64,000 bases of DNA from Saccharibacillus soli (GCA_002189105.1 NIOB01000003.1:372001-436000), one strand, 5' to 3'. Counted from the stretch's first letter, positions 18,099 through 27,244 are shown. The notes: generated by a model from the sequence alone, not told the origin. Program-made: numbers and translations.

Positions 18099-19949
18099 CT
18101 ACCGCCCTGACCGGTATTCCAGGGTTACAATCCGGCGCGTCCCCGCCGGAAGCACTTCGAGTCGTTCGCCCGGCTTCAGGGGCAGGCCGCTGTCAGCCTC
18201 AAGCAGCCGTCCGCCCAGACGAATCTCCGCTTGGGTTGGGCGGCTGCGAAGAACGGGCGCCCCGCTGCGGCCGGGGCGCAGTGACACCCCGGCGGCTCCG
18301 CGAAGCTCCGCCCGCTCGCTATCCGGCAGCCCTTCCAGCAGCTGGAGAAGCGGCTTGCGGCCGCGCAGGCCGTTCAGTTCGACAGCGTGCGTATCCAGCA
18401 CGCGGCCGGAAGACTCGTCGATGATCTCGACGAGCAGCTTCCCGGCAAAGCGCCGACTGGCCAGCGCGGCGCCGCTGACCAGACCGCCAAGGGCGAGAAC
18501 CCCTGCCGCGCCGAGCAGCCACGGCGCAGCCGGGGCAAGCGCGGCCAGCGGTCGGAACCTCGACTCGGCGGCAGCGGACGCATCTTGTGCTGCGCTGCCG
18601 CTGACCTCAATGCGAATCGGCTGCGATTCGCGGTAGAAGCTTGCCGATTCGGCCCGCACGGTCAGGGCATAATCGTAGGCGCGGCTCAGGGTATAGGAGC
18701 CTACGAATTGGCCATTCTGTACATGGAGCGGAACTTTCTCTTCCGCCCCGCTCTCCAATTCACGAACGATCAGCGTCGCCTGAGCCGCTTGATAGAGCGC
18801 AGGGGAAGTCAGCCGGCGGCCGGATCGTTCCAGAGAGGCAGAGATGTCGAGCCGACTGCCGCGTTCATAGTAGGGGCCCAGCTTGCCAAGCGCCAGCTCA
18901 AAATCATAACTGAATACCAGTCCCAGCCTGGCCTGCTTCGCCCCATCGCCCGTTACCCGAAGCGTCCATGTCCCCTGCTCAGGTCGAACAAGCTTCAACA
19001 GTGAATATGAAGCGGACTTCGACAGCCGCACGCGGTCGGACGGAATCGCTGCTGGCCTCCCGCTTGGATCAAACAGCTCCAGACTACCCTGTGGTGCCCC
19101 CGTAATCGAGGCATTGGCTTCAATCACTTCGTCGTCCGGGACGTCGATGTGAAATTCCAGGGATTCCTCTGCGGCTGACGACGCTGGGGTCGGTATTGAC
19201 GTCTGCACGGGGGTTGGCGCTGGATGTGGCGTCGGGGTCGGGGTTACGGTCATGACTTTCGCCCGCTGATGACCTGCGAAGATCTCACTCAGAATGCCCG
19301 GCAGATCAGCCGCCGAATCCGTCACAAAAGCCTTGCCGCCAGTGTCATCCGCGACCTGCCGCAGCACTCCGCGATTCAGTGTTCCATCCGCGTTCAACCC
19401 AATCGTGTAGATGGGAATCCCCGCATCCTTCGCCTGCCCGGTCGCTTCCTCAAGCTCGGCCGAAGAATCGGCCAGCGTTCGTGTTCCCTTCGTGTCCAGC
19501 GAGGTATGGCCATCGGCAAGCAGAACAATCATAGGGTCGCGGTCACCCTGCTGACCGCGCAGAAGCATCCGCACGGCCTCGCTCACTCCAACCGCCGTAT
19601 CGGTAAACGGTCCCCGATCCAGCTCTCCCACGAACGTCTTGAGTTCCTGCTTGTCACTCTCACTGCGAATCGCCAGCAGCGCTTTCTCGCGCTGAACCTT
19701 GTCCGTATAGGATACAATCCCTACCCGGCTGCCCGCTTGGGGCAGCATGTCGATAAACATCTTCATCGCTTCCGCACTGATCCCGCCTGGATCGCTTTCG
19801 TTCATGGAATGACTGGCATCCAGCACCAGTACGGCATCCACCGAGGTCGATCCTGACGCCTCCGCTGCGGCGTGTCCTTGCATAGCGGCCGGCCACAATA
19901 GGGAGGCCACCCATATTCCTGTCCATAATCCCGTCATACGGCTTTTCAT
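18099..19949 (-). CDS. Secreted/membrane VWA protein, paralogue of the neighbour
   Basis: 616 residues. The ATG at 19949 is chosen because GAGGTG lies 11 bases upstream; a GTG at 19961 overlaps that site and is unlikely. Signal peptide (LWTGIWVASLLWPAAMQGHA), VWA domain with MIDAS DASHSM (44-49), DTAVGV loop and LLADGHT strand, a Pro/Thr-rich linker (TPTPTPHPAPTPVQT), beta-sandwich segments, a membrane helix (WLLGAAGVLALGGLVSGAAL) and a cytosolic C-terminal domain. The shared segment DLPGILSEIFA-HQ and the identical domain order show common descent with the next gene. The linker and the GC-richer C terminus are specific to this copy. It is divergent from the zinc-ribbon gene at 20550. Confidence 0.87.
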   Translation of the reverse strand: MKSRMTGLWTGIWVASLLWPAAMQGHAAAEASGSTSVDAVLVLDASHSMNESDPGGISAEAMKMFIDMLPQAGSRVGIVSYTDKVQREKALLAIRSESDKQELKTFVGELDRGPFTDTAVGVSEAVRMLLRGQQGDRDPMIVLLADGHTSLDTKGTRTLADSSAELEEATGQAKDAGIPIYTIGLNADGTLNRGVLRQVADDTGGKAFVTDSAADLPGILSEIFAGHQRAKVMTVTPTPTPHPAPTPVQTSIPTPASSAAEESLEFHIDVPDDEVIEANASITGAPQGSLELFDPSGRPAAIPSDRVRLSKSASYSLLKLVRPEQGTWTLRVTGDGAKQARLGLVFSYDFELALGKLGPYYERGSRLDISASLERSGRRLTSPALYQAAQATLIVRELESGAEEKVPLHVQNGQFVGSYTLSRAYDYALTVRAESASFYRESQPIRIEVSGSAAQDASAAAESRFRPLAALAPAAPWLLGAAGVLALGGLVSGAALASRRFAGKLLVEIIDESSGRVLDTHAVELNGLRGRKPLLQLLEGLPDSERAELRGAAGVSLRPGRSGAPVLRSRPTQAEIRLGGRLLEADSGLPLKPGERLEVLPAGTRRIVTLEYRSGR

Positions 19950-20549
19950 CCTCGGCAGCACACCTCACGATTTTAGTCGGTTTACGGGACTCATTCCTGC
20001 CCGGGTCCCCCGGTACTGCCTACTTTCGCAAGTCTGCCGGCGTCGTTCTCTGTCCAAGGCGGACACTGACGACACTATCATAGGCCTGTTTTCTGTGAAA
20101 ATCCTTAATAATTGGTTAACAACTTCTGAAAACCTTGTAACTTTCCTGCTGTTTCACAACGCAAAAGCCTTTACAGCTGCGCAAATTCGTCTGAACGCTC
20201 AAGCGAATTGTTGCGCATCATGGCGTTTCCAGCTATCGTTAAGCAAGGCGGCACTCCCAAATTATAACTTAAAATGAGCAGCGCTTCATAACACCCGCAT
20301 CTCCAGATCGCGGAGGATGCGCTTTTTCACATTATAGGACCCCGCCGCGTCAAAAAAATCGGTCCAGGGAAGGAACGTGCAGCGATTGGCTCCATATTGG
20401 ATGTATCTCACATACGGAATACTCGGGATTTTGTTTCTTTTTACCACCCTCAAATCCCTGCTCTATATGCGCAGCCCCAGAAAGGCGCCCTCCCGGGCCG
20501 ACCTGGACAATCGGCTGCTCCATACTCTAAATGATCGGCGTGAACCCGA
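19950..20549. other. Divergent intergenic region with a hairpin
   Basis: 600 bases between divergent genes, so both promoters must lie here, but I see no convincing core promoter. A hairpin at about 20296-20321 (GCATCTCC pairing with GGAGGATGC, one bulge) followed by CTTTTTC on the plus strand looks like a terminator with no recognised gene before it. A small untranslated RNA ending there is possible. A 60-codon frame at 20095-20277 lacks a ribosome site. Confidence 0.45.
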
Positions 20550-21509
20550 ATGAATAAGAAGATTGCCGTCACATTCAAGCCTTATGAACGAAGCGAATAT
20601 GCCTACGACAAATTGAGACGCTGCCGCAAATGCAGTCACTATACGGTGCTGTCACATGATCGATGCCCCGTCTGCGGCAAAAATGCGCTGATCGACATTC
20701 CTGCTGCGGCCAAGCGCGAGACGCGCAGAGCGATGCAATCGGAGCTGCTGTTCGCCGCCTTGCTGACGCTGCTCGCCGTATTCTTCGCGGACACTCTGCC
20801 GTGGATGGTCATCGCAGCAGCTGCCGGTGTGCTGCTAACCGCCCTGCTCTGGTTCTCGCAGCGCCGCGCTCTGGATGCACAGATTCGCCTGCGAACAGAT
20901 CGATTGTTCGCGCAAGAGAGCGAACGCATTCGTCACGGGCTGATTCAGGACATTCGTGCGGCGGAAGCGCGGCTGGAATCCGAACCGGCCCGCGCCTACG
21001 AGATGCTGCGCGAAGTCAATACGCTGCTGCGTAACGACCCGATTCGCGGCCTGCAGGCAGAGCTGCTTCAGACCTTCGTGCTGCGCCGCGATATGGATCT
21101 GCTGCTTGAACCGCTGATTATGGACGGATTCTCTCCGCATCTGGCCGCTTATATCGGCGAGGTAGCGCGGCTGAACCGCGAGCTGATTAAGGAGAGCGCC
21201 ATTCGTTACTGCCTGCGCTACGAATCGCAGATTCGCAGCATGGATCGCGGCGATGAGATCCTCGCCTCTGTAGCAGGCGCCGCCGTACGCATGAAGCGGT
21301 ATATCGAGCTGTATCCGGACTTCATTCGTCGCTACGTACAGAAGCTGACGGAAGAACGGCTGGAGCGGCTGCGCGATGTACTGTCGCAGCATCCCAGCAG
21401 CTTCCCCCAGTTAAAGCTGGAAGCCGATGAAGTGTATCGGGTTCGCCATCGGGAGCGTCACTCCAACGGTCGTATGCCAGCCCCGCGTGATGAGCGGAGC
21501 GATGTCTAA
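20550..21509 (+). CDS. Zinc-ribbon membrane protein of unknown function
   Basis: 319 residues. ATG at 20550 (weak ribosome site). The N terminus holds a zinc ribbon (CRKC ... CPVC, about residues 24-43), then two adjacent membrane helices (LLFAALLTLLAVFFA and MVIAAAAGVLLTALLWFS), then a long, highly charged helical region rich in Arg and Glu to the end. Both large parts are predicted to be cytosolic. Its stop overlaps the start of the next gene (TAATG), so the two are co-translated. I do not recognise the family. It is divergent from the VWA genes and may contribute a membrane anchor to the same apparatus. Confidence 0.78.
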   Translation: MNKKIAVTFKPYERSEYAYDKLRRCRKCSHYTVLSHDRCPVCGKNALIDIPAAAKRETRRAMQSELLFAALLTLLAVFFADTLPWMVIAAAAGVLLTALLWFSQRRALDAQIRLRTDRLFAQESERIRHGLIQDIRAAEARLESEPARAYEMLREVNTLLRNDPIRGLQAELLQTFVLRRDMDLLLEPLIMDGFSPHLAAYIGEVARLNRELIKESAIRYCLRYESQIRSMDRGDEILASVAGAAVRMKRYIELYPDFIRRYVQKLTEERLERLRDVLSQHPSSFPQLKLEADEVYRVRHRERHSNGRMPAPRDERSDV

Positions 21510-23653
21510 TGACTCGCTCGATCATCAACATGTTCATGACGATCCGAAACTTCCTGACCCTGCGCAATCTGCTTGCCTTTTTATGCGCAGCCGCACTGAT
21601 CGCCGTAATCCTCAAAGGATTTCAAATCGAGGACAAGATTCGCCTGGTTGGTCTGGCGGATGATTATTACGCCCGCAATCAACGACTCTCAGCCGAAACC
21701 ACCTATACAGCCGCGCTGGACAATACGGTTATTCGCTACCGGGACGATCATATCCGGACAAGGTTGGCGGAACTTCAGCCTCTCACCCGAATGAGGGAAG
21801 AAGTGCTCAAGTCCAAGGGTGAGCTGATGGCAGCAGCCAACGCACAGGATCTGGAGAGTTATCTGGCAGCTTATGAGGTCTATGACGCTTTTGAACAGCT
21901 GTCGCTGGACGGCGAATATGCAGCCGAATATCGGGAACTAAGCCGCCGTTATGAGATGACGACGACTATCGCTCACGGTTTCACCGATTTCCGTACGGCT
22001 TTTGAACAGTCACTGAATCGCAATTTGGAAAACGGCGACTACAGCAGCGAATCGGCCAAGTGGGATCTGCTGCGGATTCCCGCACTCTTTTTCACGGTGG
22101 GCACAGAATCGGCAGGGACATCCCCGGCATCATCCGCATCAAAGCAGCAGGCTGTGGTACCGGACGAGAATACCCCAGAGGAAACGGCGGAAGCAATGAA
22201 ATCCGAGCATCTAAATGCCTTGTTTCGTGACTACGATCAGCGCAAACTCAAGAAGCTGGCGGCGGCAGGCCGATATACGGACATGTTAAGCGAAGCGTCC
22301 CGTACGCTGGAAGCCTATCGGCAAAATGACTTCCAAGCGCCTTGGGTGCAGCTTCAGGCGGAGGATACAAGCGATCTGGTGCTGCGACACGATCTTGAGA
22401 CCCAATCGTATGCTGTCTTCGCGGCCCATGCCCGCAGCTTCGCTGACTTTGCAGATCAGAATGACCTCTCTTCCACGCTGACCGACTGGATCGAGACTAC
22501 GGTCAACGAACTTCTGCGCCGCGCGGATTCGTTGATTACAGACCAGCGTTTTGAAGAAGGAATCGCACTATACCAAGCCATGAATGGATACCGCGATACA
22601 GATGCGCAGGTTGCACAGGCTGAAGAGGCCTGGACGCAGGCTGATCCGCTTCGCATCTTGCAGTTGGCGTATCCCTCGCACACGTATCGATTGGTCATCA
22701 GCGGCAAAAATCGCTTTGGAGTACATGTGTATGTCGCGGCGCTTGATGAACAGGGAACGCTTTATTGGGGAACGAACGGTGATGGCGGCAAGAGCGTCTG
22801 GACGAACTTGACTCCGCTGACCCCGGAGACCGTTCGCAGTCTAAGACTGGATGAACAGCTGTCTACCGAAGATCAGCCGGTACTTGTCGCTGAGACAGAC
22901 TCCTCTTCGCGGCAGGCCACCTATATAGCCGTTACTCCGCAGCAAGATGGGGCATTTACGACTTTGTTCCAATTTGAAGCTGATGGTTATGCCGTGGAAG
23001 ACGGCGGGATGACGCTCAAGGTGAAGAACCCTTCTGAAGCCAAACAAGCGGGGCAGATTGCGATCTACACCCGCTATTCAGACCGCGATGCGTTCACCTT
23101 TGCCGGATGGGAAAATAACTATCTGGACATTGGCAGTGCCAGCCCGGTTCAGTATCCGCAGCAGGTCGTACGTACGAAGGTTACCCTTCTGCAAGCCGGC
23201 TCCGGACAAGCGCTTGCTCAGACGGGAACCGGAGAGTGGATTCTGCTCAGAGGCCATTTCGACCTCACCGCCGGAACGTATGAGATCACCGGCACGTTCC
23301 GCGAACAGTACGAACAGGTCGAAGATCCTTCTTCCACTTCGGAAGCTTCGGAAAAGGATGACGCAGTGGGGCCAACGGAAGATCAGCAGGAATCCGCCAA
23401 TGTCTCTGAGGAGCCAGCGGCGCCAGCCAACGATCCTTCCACTGATTCTTCAGCCGGTGCGGACTCGGACGTCTCTAATCCTACCGCCCCATCGGATTCG
23501 AATCTTCTTGGCCCTTCCCCTGCACCGGAACCAGGATCAGGTACGAATGGCGATGGGCTGGAAGAATCCGGGGATTCCATGCCGGAAGCCGCTCCGGAAC
23601 AGACGCTGATTTCCGTACCCGTGTTTGAAGTTGACGCAGTTGAGCCTTCCTAA
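21509..23653 (+). CDS. Membrane-anchored protein with helical repeats and acidic tail
   Basis: 714 residues, starting in the TAATG overlap with the previous gene. A membrane helix at about 20-36 (LLAFLCAAALIAVIL) is followed by a mainly helical region with TPR-like character (RRADSLITDQRFEEGIALYQAMNGYRD falls in this part), a beta-rich section around 390-600 (THTYRLVISGKNRFGVHVYV type strands) and a Pro/Ser/Glu/Asp-rich disordered tail of about 90 residues. The orientation places most of it outside the cell. No family recognised. It ends the operon; a strong terminator follows. Confidence 0.78.
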   Translation: MTRSIINMFMTIRNFLTLRNLLAFLCAAALIAVILKGFQIEDKIRLVGLADDYYARNQRLSAETTYTAALDNTVIRYRDDHIRTRLAELQPLTRMREEVLKSKGELMAAANAQDLESYLAAYEVYDAFEQLSLDGEYAAEYRELSRRYEMTTTIAHGFTDFRTAFEQSLNRNLENGDYSSESAKWDLLRIPALFFTVGTESAGTSPASSASKQQAVVPDENTPEETAEAMKSEHLNALFRDYDQRKLKKLAAAGRYTDMLSEASRTLEAYRQNDFQAPWVQLQAEDTSDLVLRHDLETQSYAVFAAHARSFADFADQNDLSSTLTDWIETTVNELLRRADSLITDQRFEEGIALYQAMNGYRDTDAQVAQAEEAWTQADPLRILQLAYPSHTYRLVISGKNRFGVHVYVAALDEQGTLYWGTNGDGGKSVWTNLTPLTPETVRSLRLDEQLSTEDQPVLVAETDSSSRQATYIAVTPQQDGAFTTLFQFEADGYAVEDGGMTLKVKNPSEAKQAGQIAIYTRYSDRDAFTFAGWENNYLDIGSASPVQYPQQVVRTKVTLLQAGSGQALAQTGTGEWILLRGHFDLTAGTYEITGTFREQYEQVEDPSSTSEASEKDDAVGPTEDQQESANVSEEPAAPANDPSTDSSAGADSDVSNPTAPSDSNLLGPSPAPEPGSGTNGDGLEESGDSMPEAAPEQTLISVPVFEVDAVEPS

Positions 23654-23690
23654 CTCTCACCGATCCATCTCGCAAATCTAAATTTCGCAA

Positions 23691-23727
23691 GCGGTCTGCT
23701 TCTGAGCATGAAGCAGGCCGCTTTTTT
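23691..23727 (+). terminator. Rho-independent terminator
   Basis: GCGGTCTGCTTC (23691-23702) pairs with GAAGCAGGCCGC (23710-23721; one G-T pair), followed by TTTTTT. It ends the zinc-ribbon/membrane operon. Confidence 0.9.
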
Positions 23728-23831
23728 GTGGCCATCCTTTTGCTCCCTTCTAGATGAGCATACGCTGACGCGGAAGATGGACTTTATGGTTGCGAAGTAC
23801 GCGACACAAACCTGACACCGAGACACCGAGC

Positions 23832-23860
23832 GAGACAAGGTAAGAAAAAGCCTTTATAAT
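23832..23860 (+). promoter_or_regulatory. Candidate sigma-A promoter of the hybrid kinase
   Basis: -35 GAGACA (23832-23837), 17-base spacer and perfect -10 TATAAT (23855-23860), about 150 bases before the kinase start. The -35 box matches only 4 of 6, so this is a candidate. Confidence 0.5.
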
Positions 23861-24012
23861 GAACGCAGAGCGCGATTCCAGCCTATTCTGGAATCGGTGT
23901 ACTCGCATACATAGGCAACCTGACATATACAAATAGGAACCATGCCATTGCATGAAGTCTGGCACAGTTCCCGAATCCCCTGTGGTCCATTCTTTGATCT
24001 GGAGGAATCGCC

Positions 24013-26754
24013 TTGAATTATAAAACACGACAACTCTTGGGCTTCGGTGGCATGTTTGCCCTTACGCTGCTGGTGCTGGTGTCTACAGCCATACTTATGC
24101 TGTCGATCAATCGCACCGTCAACATCGAGTCTGCCGAACGTTATGATAAATCGCAAGCCGCCGACGAACTGCGCAGTACCTTTTACCGGCTCGATGGCGA
24201 GATTGGCCGCCTGATCGCAGGTACCGATCCCACCAGCTCGCCAAGACGGCTGATTGAGATCGAACAATATCGCAGTGAATCGCTGCGGCAACTTGTGAAC
24301 GCCGAACAGTTGAGCGTCAGCGCACAGGGCAGCGCCCGCCTGGCTTCCATCCGAACCGAATACGAAGCCTATCTCGAAGCCGCAGGTGAAGCCGTTGACA
24401 GCCTGGCCCAGAATCGGCGTGAAGAAGCGGCTTCCATCTGGACACTGCGCACGGAAGAGAATCGGGAGAGCCTGCTCGACCATCTGGATGCCTTTGTCAA
24501 TGCCCAGCAGGATGCGCTCCAGCAGGCCCGTAAAGAAAATCAGCAGAATTTCAGAACGATCATGATTATTCTGGGTATTGCCGGACCGCTGCTGCTGGCT
24601 GCCGGTATTCTGCTCGCCTTCTGGACCATGCGCGGCACGAACCGCAGGCTCAAGAAGGTCACTCAGGTCATGCGCAGCGCCGACTTCAATCGTGCCGAAT
24701 CGCTGCCGCGTCTGGAGCTGGAAGCCCAGGATGAGATCGGCAATATCGCCCTGTCCTTCAATGAGATGGCCGAGTCGCTGGAGATGCACAACCGCCGGGC
24801 GCGCCAGCTCAATACACAGTTAGAAGAATATACCTGGATTCAGAGTTCGCTTGCCGAGACGCTGACCGCTTATCAGGGATCAGGTTCGCTTGCGGAATTG
24901 GCTCGCATTTTTCTGGAAAAGGTCGTCCCTCTTACCGGTTCGGCGTATGGTGTTTTCTACATTCGTCAAGGACGGGAGGAATTCCGCCGATTGGCCGCTT
25001 ACGCCGATTACGCGGATGAACAGGCGCCAACTTCCTTCCGTACGGGCGAGGGCCTGGTGGGACGGGTTGCACAAAGTGGAGAATCCGTGCTCATCGAGCA
25101 GCTGCCCGAGCATTATCTGCGGGTCGTGTCCGGCCTGGGTCAGACGCTGCCGCGAAGTCTGCTGATTGCACCTGTACGTTTTGAGAACCGGATTGAGGCT
25201 ATCGTGGAATTTGCGTCACTGGATATCTATTCTCCCCTTCAGCGCCGCCTGGTGGAAGAGTTGACTGACACGCTGGGCATCACGCTGGACAGCGTATCCG
25301 GTCGTATGGAAGTCGAGCGGCTGCTGCGTGAATCCCAGGGGCTGGCCGAGGAGCTTCAGACCCAGACGGAAGAACTACAGACGCAGTCCGAAGAACTCCA
25401 GAATCAGACGGAGGAACTGTTGACGCAGCGGGAGACGATGCGCCTGGCTAACGACCATCTGGAACAGGTCAACGTTCAGATGGAAGAGAAGAACCGCCTG
25501 CTGGAACAGGCGCAGCGCGACTTGATTCGCAGCTCCGAATTCCAGTCCCAATTCATGGCGACCCTCTCCCATGAACTGCGTACGCCGCTGAACAGCATCC
25601 TGATCCTGTCGCAGATTCTGGCTGAGAACGCCGAATCGCCAAGTGGCCAGGAATCCGAATATGCGGCAACTATCTATCAATCGGGACGCGATTTACTTGC
25701 CCTAATCGATGACATTCTTGATCTGGCCAAAGCAGAATCCGGACGAATGGAAGTTGTGGTTGAGGCGTATAATCTCAGCGAACTGCCCCAGGCGATGAGC
25801 AACTTGTTCCGTGAAATGGCGAACAAAAAAGGCATTGGATTCGATATTGTAACGGAACCGGGAGTCCCTGATCTGATCTGGAGCGATGGAAGACGTCTGG
25901 AGCAGATCGTCAAGAATCTGCTGTCCAACGCCATCAAATTCACATCTTCAGGCTGGGTTCAGCTGCGCCTGTCGCCGGACCCGGTCGAAGCATCGGGCAC
26001 GGTAGATACTCTGAAAATTGAAGTCGAAGATACCGGGATCGGCATTGCCGCCGAGAAGTTGGATACGATCTTTGAAGCGTTCCGTCAGGCGGACAGCACC
26101 ACGGAACGCCATTATGGCGGAACCGGACTGGGCCTGTCGATCTGCCGCGAATTCGCCAAGCTGCTTGGCGGTTCCATCCATGTAACCAGCCATGTGGCAG
26201 AAGGCAGCATCTTTACACTCCGTATTCCGGTGGATCTGCGCCGTGAGGAATCCATTGAAGAACAGCCGCTGTTTAAGGATTCTTATCTTGTCCCCGAATC
26301 TATCGGTAAACATGCGGAGCTGCCCGCAGCGGAGGATTCTGCTCCCATGAACTTCGAGTCCTCCTATGACACAAACCGGTTTGTGGGTCACAAGATGCTG
26401 ATCGTGGATGACGATACGCGCAATGTCTACGCCCTGTCTACCATGCTGGAAAATCGAGGCGCCCAGATTGTCGCAGCCGAGAACGGTCTGGAAGCGCTCA
26501 ACCTGCTCCAGCACGATGACTCCTTCGACCTGGTCTTGATGGATATGAGGATGCCTGTATTGAACGGCTATGAGGCGATGCGGGAGATTCGCGCTCAGGA
26601 ACGCTTCAAGACCCTGCCAATCATCGCCTTGACCGCTAGAGCGATGCCGGATGAGCGCGAACTGTGTCTGGCCGCTGGAGCGTCCGACTATCTCAGTAAA
26701 CCTATTGATGCAGACAAGCTGTTTACGCTGATTCAAGTCTGGTTATCCAATTAA
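24013..26754 (+). CDS. Hybrid histidine kinase with HAMP and GAF domains
   Basis: 913 residues from a TTG at 24013, decided by GGAGG seven bases before it. N-terminal membrane helix (about 8-32), an extracytoplasmic four-helix sensor (about 33-180), a second helix (IMIILGIAGPLLLAAGILLAF), HAMP, a GAF domain (about 290-430), then a Gln/Glu-rich coiled coil of repeating EELQTQ heptads. The HisKA H box is SHELRTPLNS, followed by a complete ATPase domain (N box NLLSNAIKF, GTGLGLSI). A C-terminal receiver carries the acidic pair, phosphoacceptor LMDMRMP and the SKP lysine. It should autophosphorylate and relay to its own receiver; an external phosphotransfer partner is not in the window. Signal unknown. 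Confidence 0.93.
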   Translation: MNYKTRQLLGFGGMFALTLLVLVSTAILMLSINRTVNIESAERYDKSQAADELRSTFYRLDGEIGRLIAGTDPTSSPRRLIEIEQYRSESLRQLVNAEQLSVSAQGSARLASIRTEYEAYLEAAGEAVDSLAQNRREEAASIWTLRTEENRESLLDHLDAFVNAQQDALQQARKENQQNFRTIMIILGIAGPLLLAAGILLAFWTMRGTNRRLKKVTQVMRSADFNRAESLPRLELEAQDEIGNIALSFNEMAESLEMHNRRARQLNTQLEEYTWIQSSLAETLTAYQGSGSLAELARIFLEKVVPLTGSAYGVFYIRQGREEFRRLAAYADYADEQAPTSFRTGEGLVGRVAQSGESVLIEQLPEHYLRVVSGLGQTLPRSLLIAPVRFENRIEAIVEFASLDIYSPLQRRLVEELTDTLGITLDSVSGRMEVERLLRESQGLAEELQTQTEELQTQSEELQNQTEELLTQRETMRLANDHLEQVNVQMEEKNRLLEQAQRDLIRSSEFQSQFMATLSHELRTPLNSILILSQILAENAESPSGQESEYAATIYQSGRDLLALIDDILDLAKAESGRMEVVVEAYNLSELPQAMSNLFREMANKKGIGFDIVTEPGVPDLIWSDGRRLEQIVKNLLSNAIKFTSSGWVQLRLSPDPVEASGTVDTLKIEVEDTGIGIAAEKLDTIFEAFRQADSTTERHYGGTGLGLSICREFAKLLGGSIHVTSHVAEGSIFTLRIPVDLRREESIEEQPLFKDSYLVPESIGKHAELPAAEDSAPMNFESSYDTNRFVGHKMLIVDDDTRNVYALSTMLENRGAQIVAAENGLEALNLLQHDDSFDLVLMDMRMPVLNGYEAMREIRAQERFKTLPIIALTARAMPDERELCLAAGASDYLSKPIDADKLFTLIQVWLSN

Positions 26755-26765
26755 TCTTCGCTAGG

Positions 26766-26828
26766 GCTGCGACCTATGATGAAGACGGGCTGATCTTGGC
26801 CGGTCTCCCAATAGGTCGCAGCTTTTTT
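26766..26828 (+). terminator. Rho-independent terminator
   Basis: Perfect 12-bp stem GCTGCGACCTAT / ATAGGTCGCAGC with a 33-base loop and TTTTTT. It ends the hybrid kinase transcript. Confidence 0.92.
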
Positions 26829-26892
26829 GTCTATTTTGTCACAATGGTGACGAGAATCTGTAGAATGATTTGAATTTTTGCTTGCTGACTCG

Positions 26893-26920
26893 TTGCATTT
26901 TATTTAAAAGTATGGATAAT
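26893..26920 (+). promoter_or_regulatory. Promoter of the Fur-controlled small gene
   Basis: -35 TTGCAT (26893-26898), 16-base spacer, -10 GATAAT (26915-26920). Transcription would start near 26927, just before the Fur box. Confidence 0.6.
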
Positions 26921-26935
26921 AAGAATAAGTAAACG

Positions 26936-26950
26936 TGATAATGATTATCA
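26936..26950 (+). promoter_or_regulatory. Perfect Fur box (7-1-7)
   Basis: TGATAATGATTATCA matches the Bacillus Fur core TGATAAT-n-ATTATCA at all 14 defined positions. It sits at about +10 to +24 of the predicted transcript and 42 bases before the ATG, which suits iron-dependent repression. PerR and Zur boxes are related but differ in the arms. Confidence 0.88.
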
Positions 26951-26991
26951 TTCCCGTACGGTATCCCACATTTAAAGGAGAACGAAATCGT

Positions 26992-27141
26992 ATGCAACCT
27001 TCGACTTCCAGAGTAAGCCTCAGCCTTGACGATTATTTGGATCTGCTGAATGTGGCCGTTCAGGTCGGCGACAAGAAATGGCAAAAAGAAATCACACGCA
27101 AACTTGAACGCATCGCGCGTTTTGAAGCGGCGAAAGCCTAA
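26992..27141 (+). CDS. Small Fur-box-controlled protein, 49 residues
   Basis: ATG at 26992 after AAAGGAG; the longer frame from 26935 would start inside the operator region. The protein is short, largely helical and basic at the C terminus (KKWQKEITRKLERIARFEAAKA), with no membrane helix, Cys or His. It is followed by a terminator, so it forms a one-gene transcript directly under a Fur box. By position and type it recalls the small basic Fur-regulated proteins FbpA/FbpB of Bacillus subtilis that assist the iron-sparing response, but I cannot claim homology from sequence. A role in iron-limitation adaptation is the working idea. Confidence 0.78.
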   Translation: MQPSTSRVSLSLDDYLDLLNVAVQVGDKKWQKEITRKLERIARFEAAKA

Positions 27142-27167
27142 TAAAAGAGCTTTACTTCCACAACGCA

Positions 27168-27208
27168 AAGAACCTCGGACTCTCTAAGGAGATTCGGGGT
27201 TCTTTTTT
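27168..27208 (+). terminator. Rho-independent terminator
   Basis: AAGAACCTCG pairs with CGGGGTTCTT (one G-T pair), followed by TTTTTT; ends the 49-residue gene. Confidence 0.9.
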
Positions 27209-27244
27209 GCAATTCGGCTTCCGCATGTTCCCCCGCACCCCTTA

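Noticed and set aside
20095-20277. 60-residue plus-strand gene
   Set aside because: GTG start without ribosome site and no recognisable features, although a terminator-like hairpin follows; kept only as a possible small RNA.
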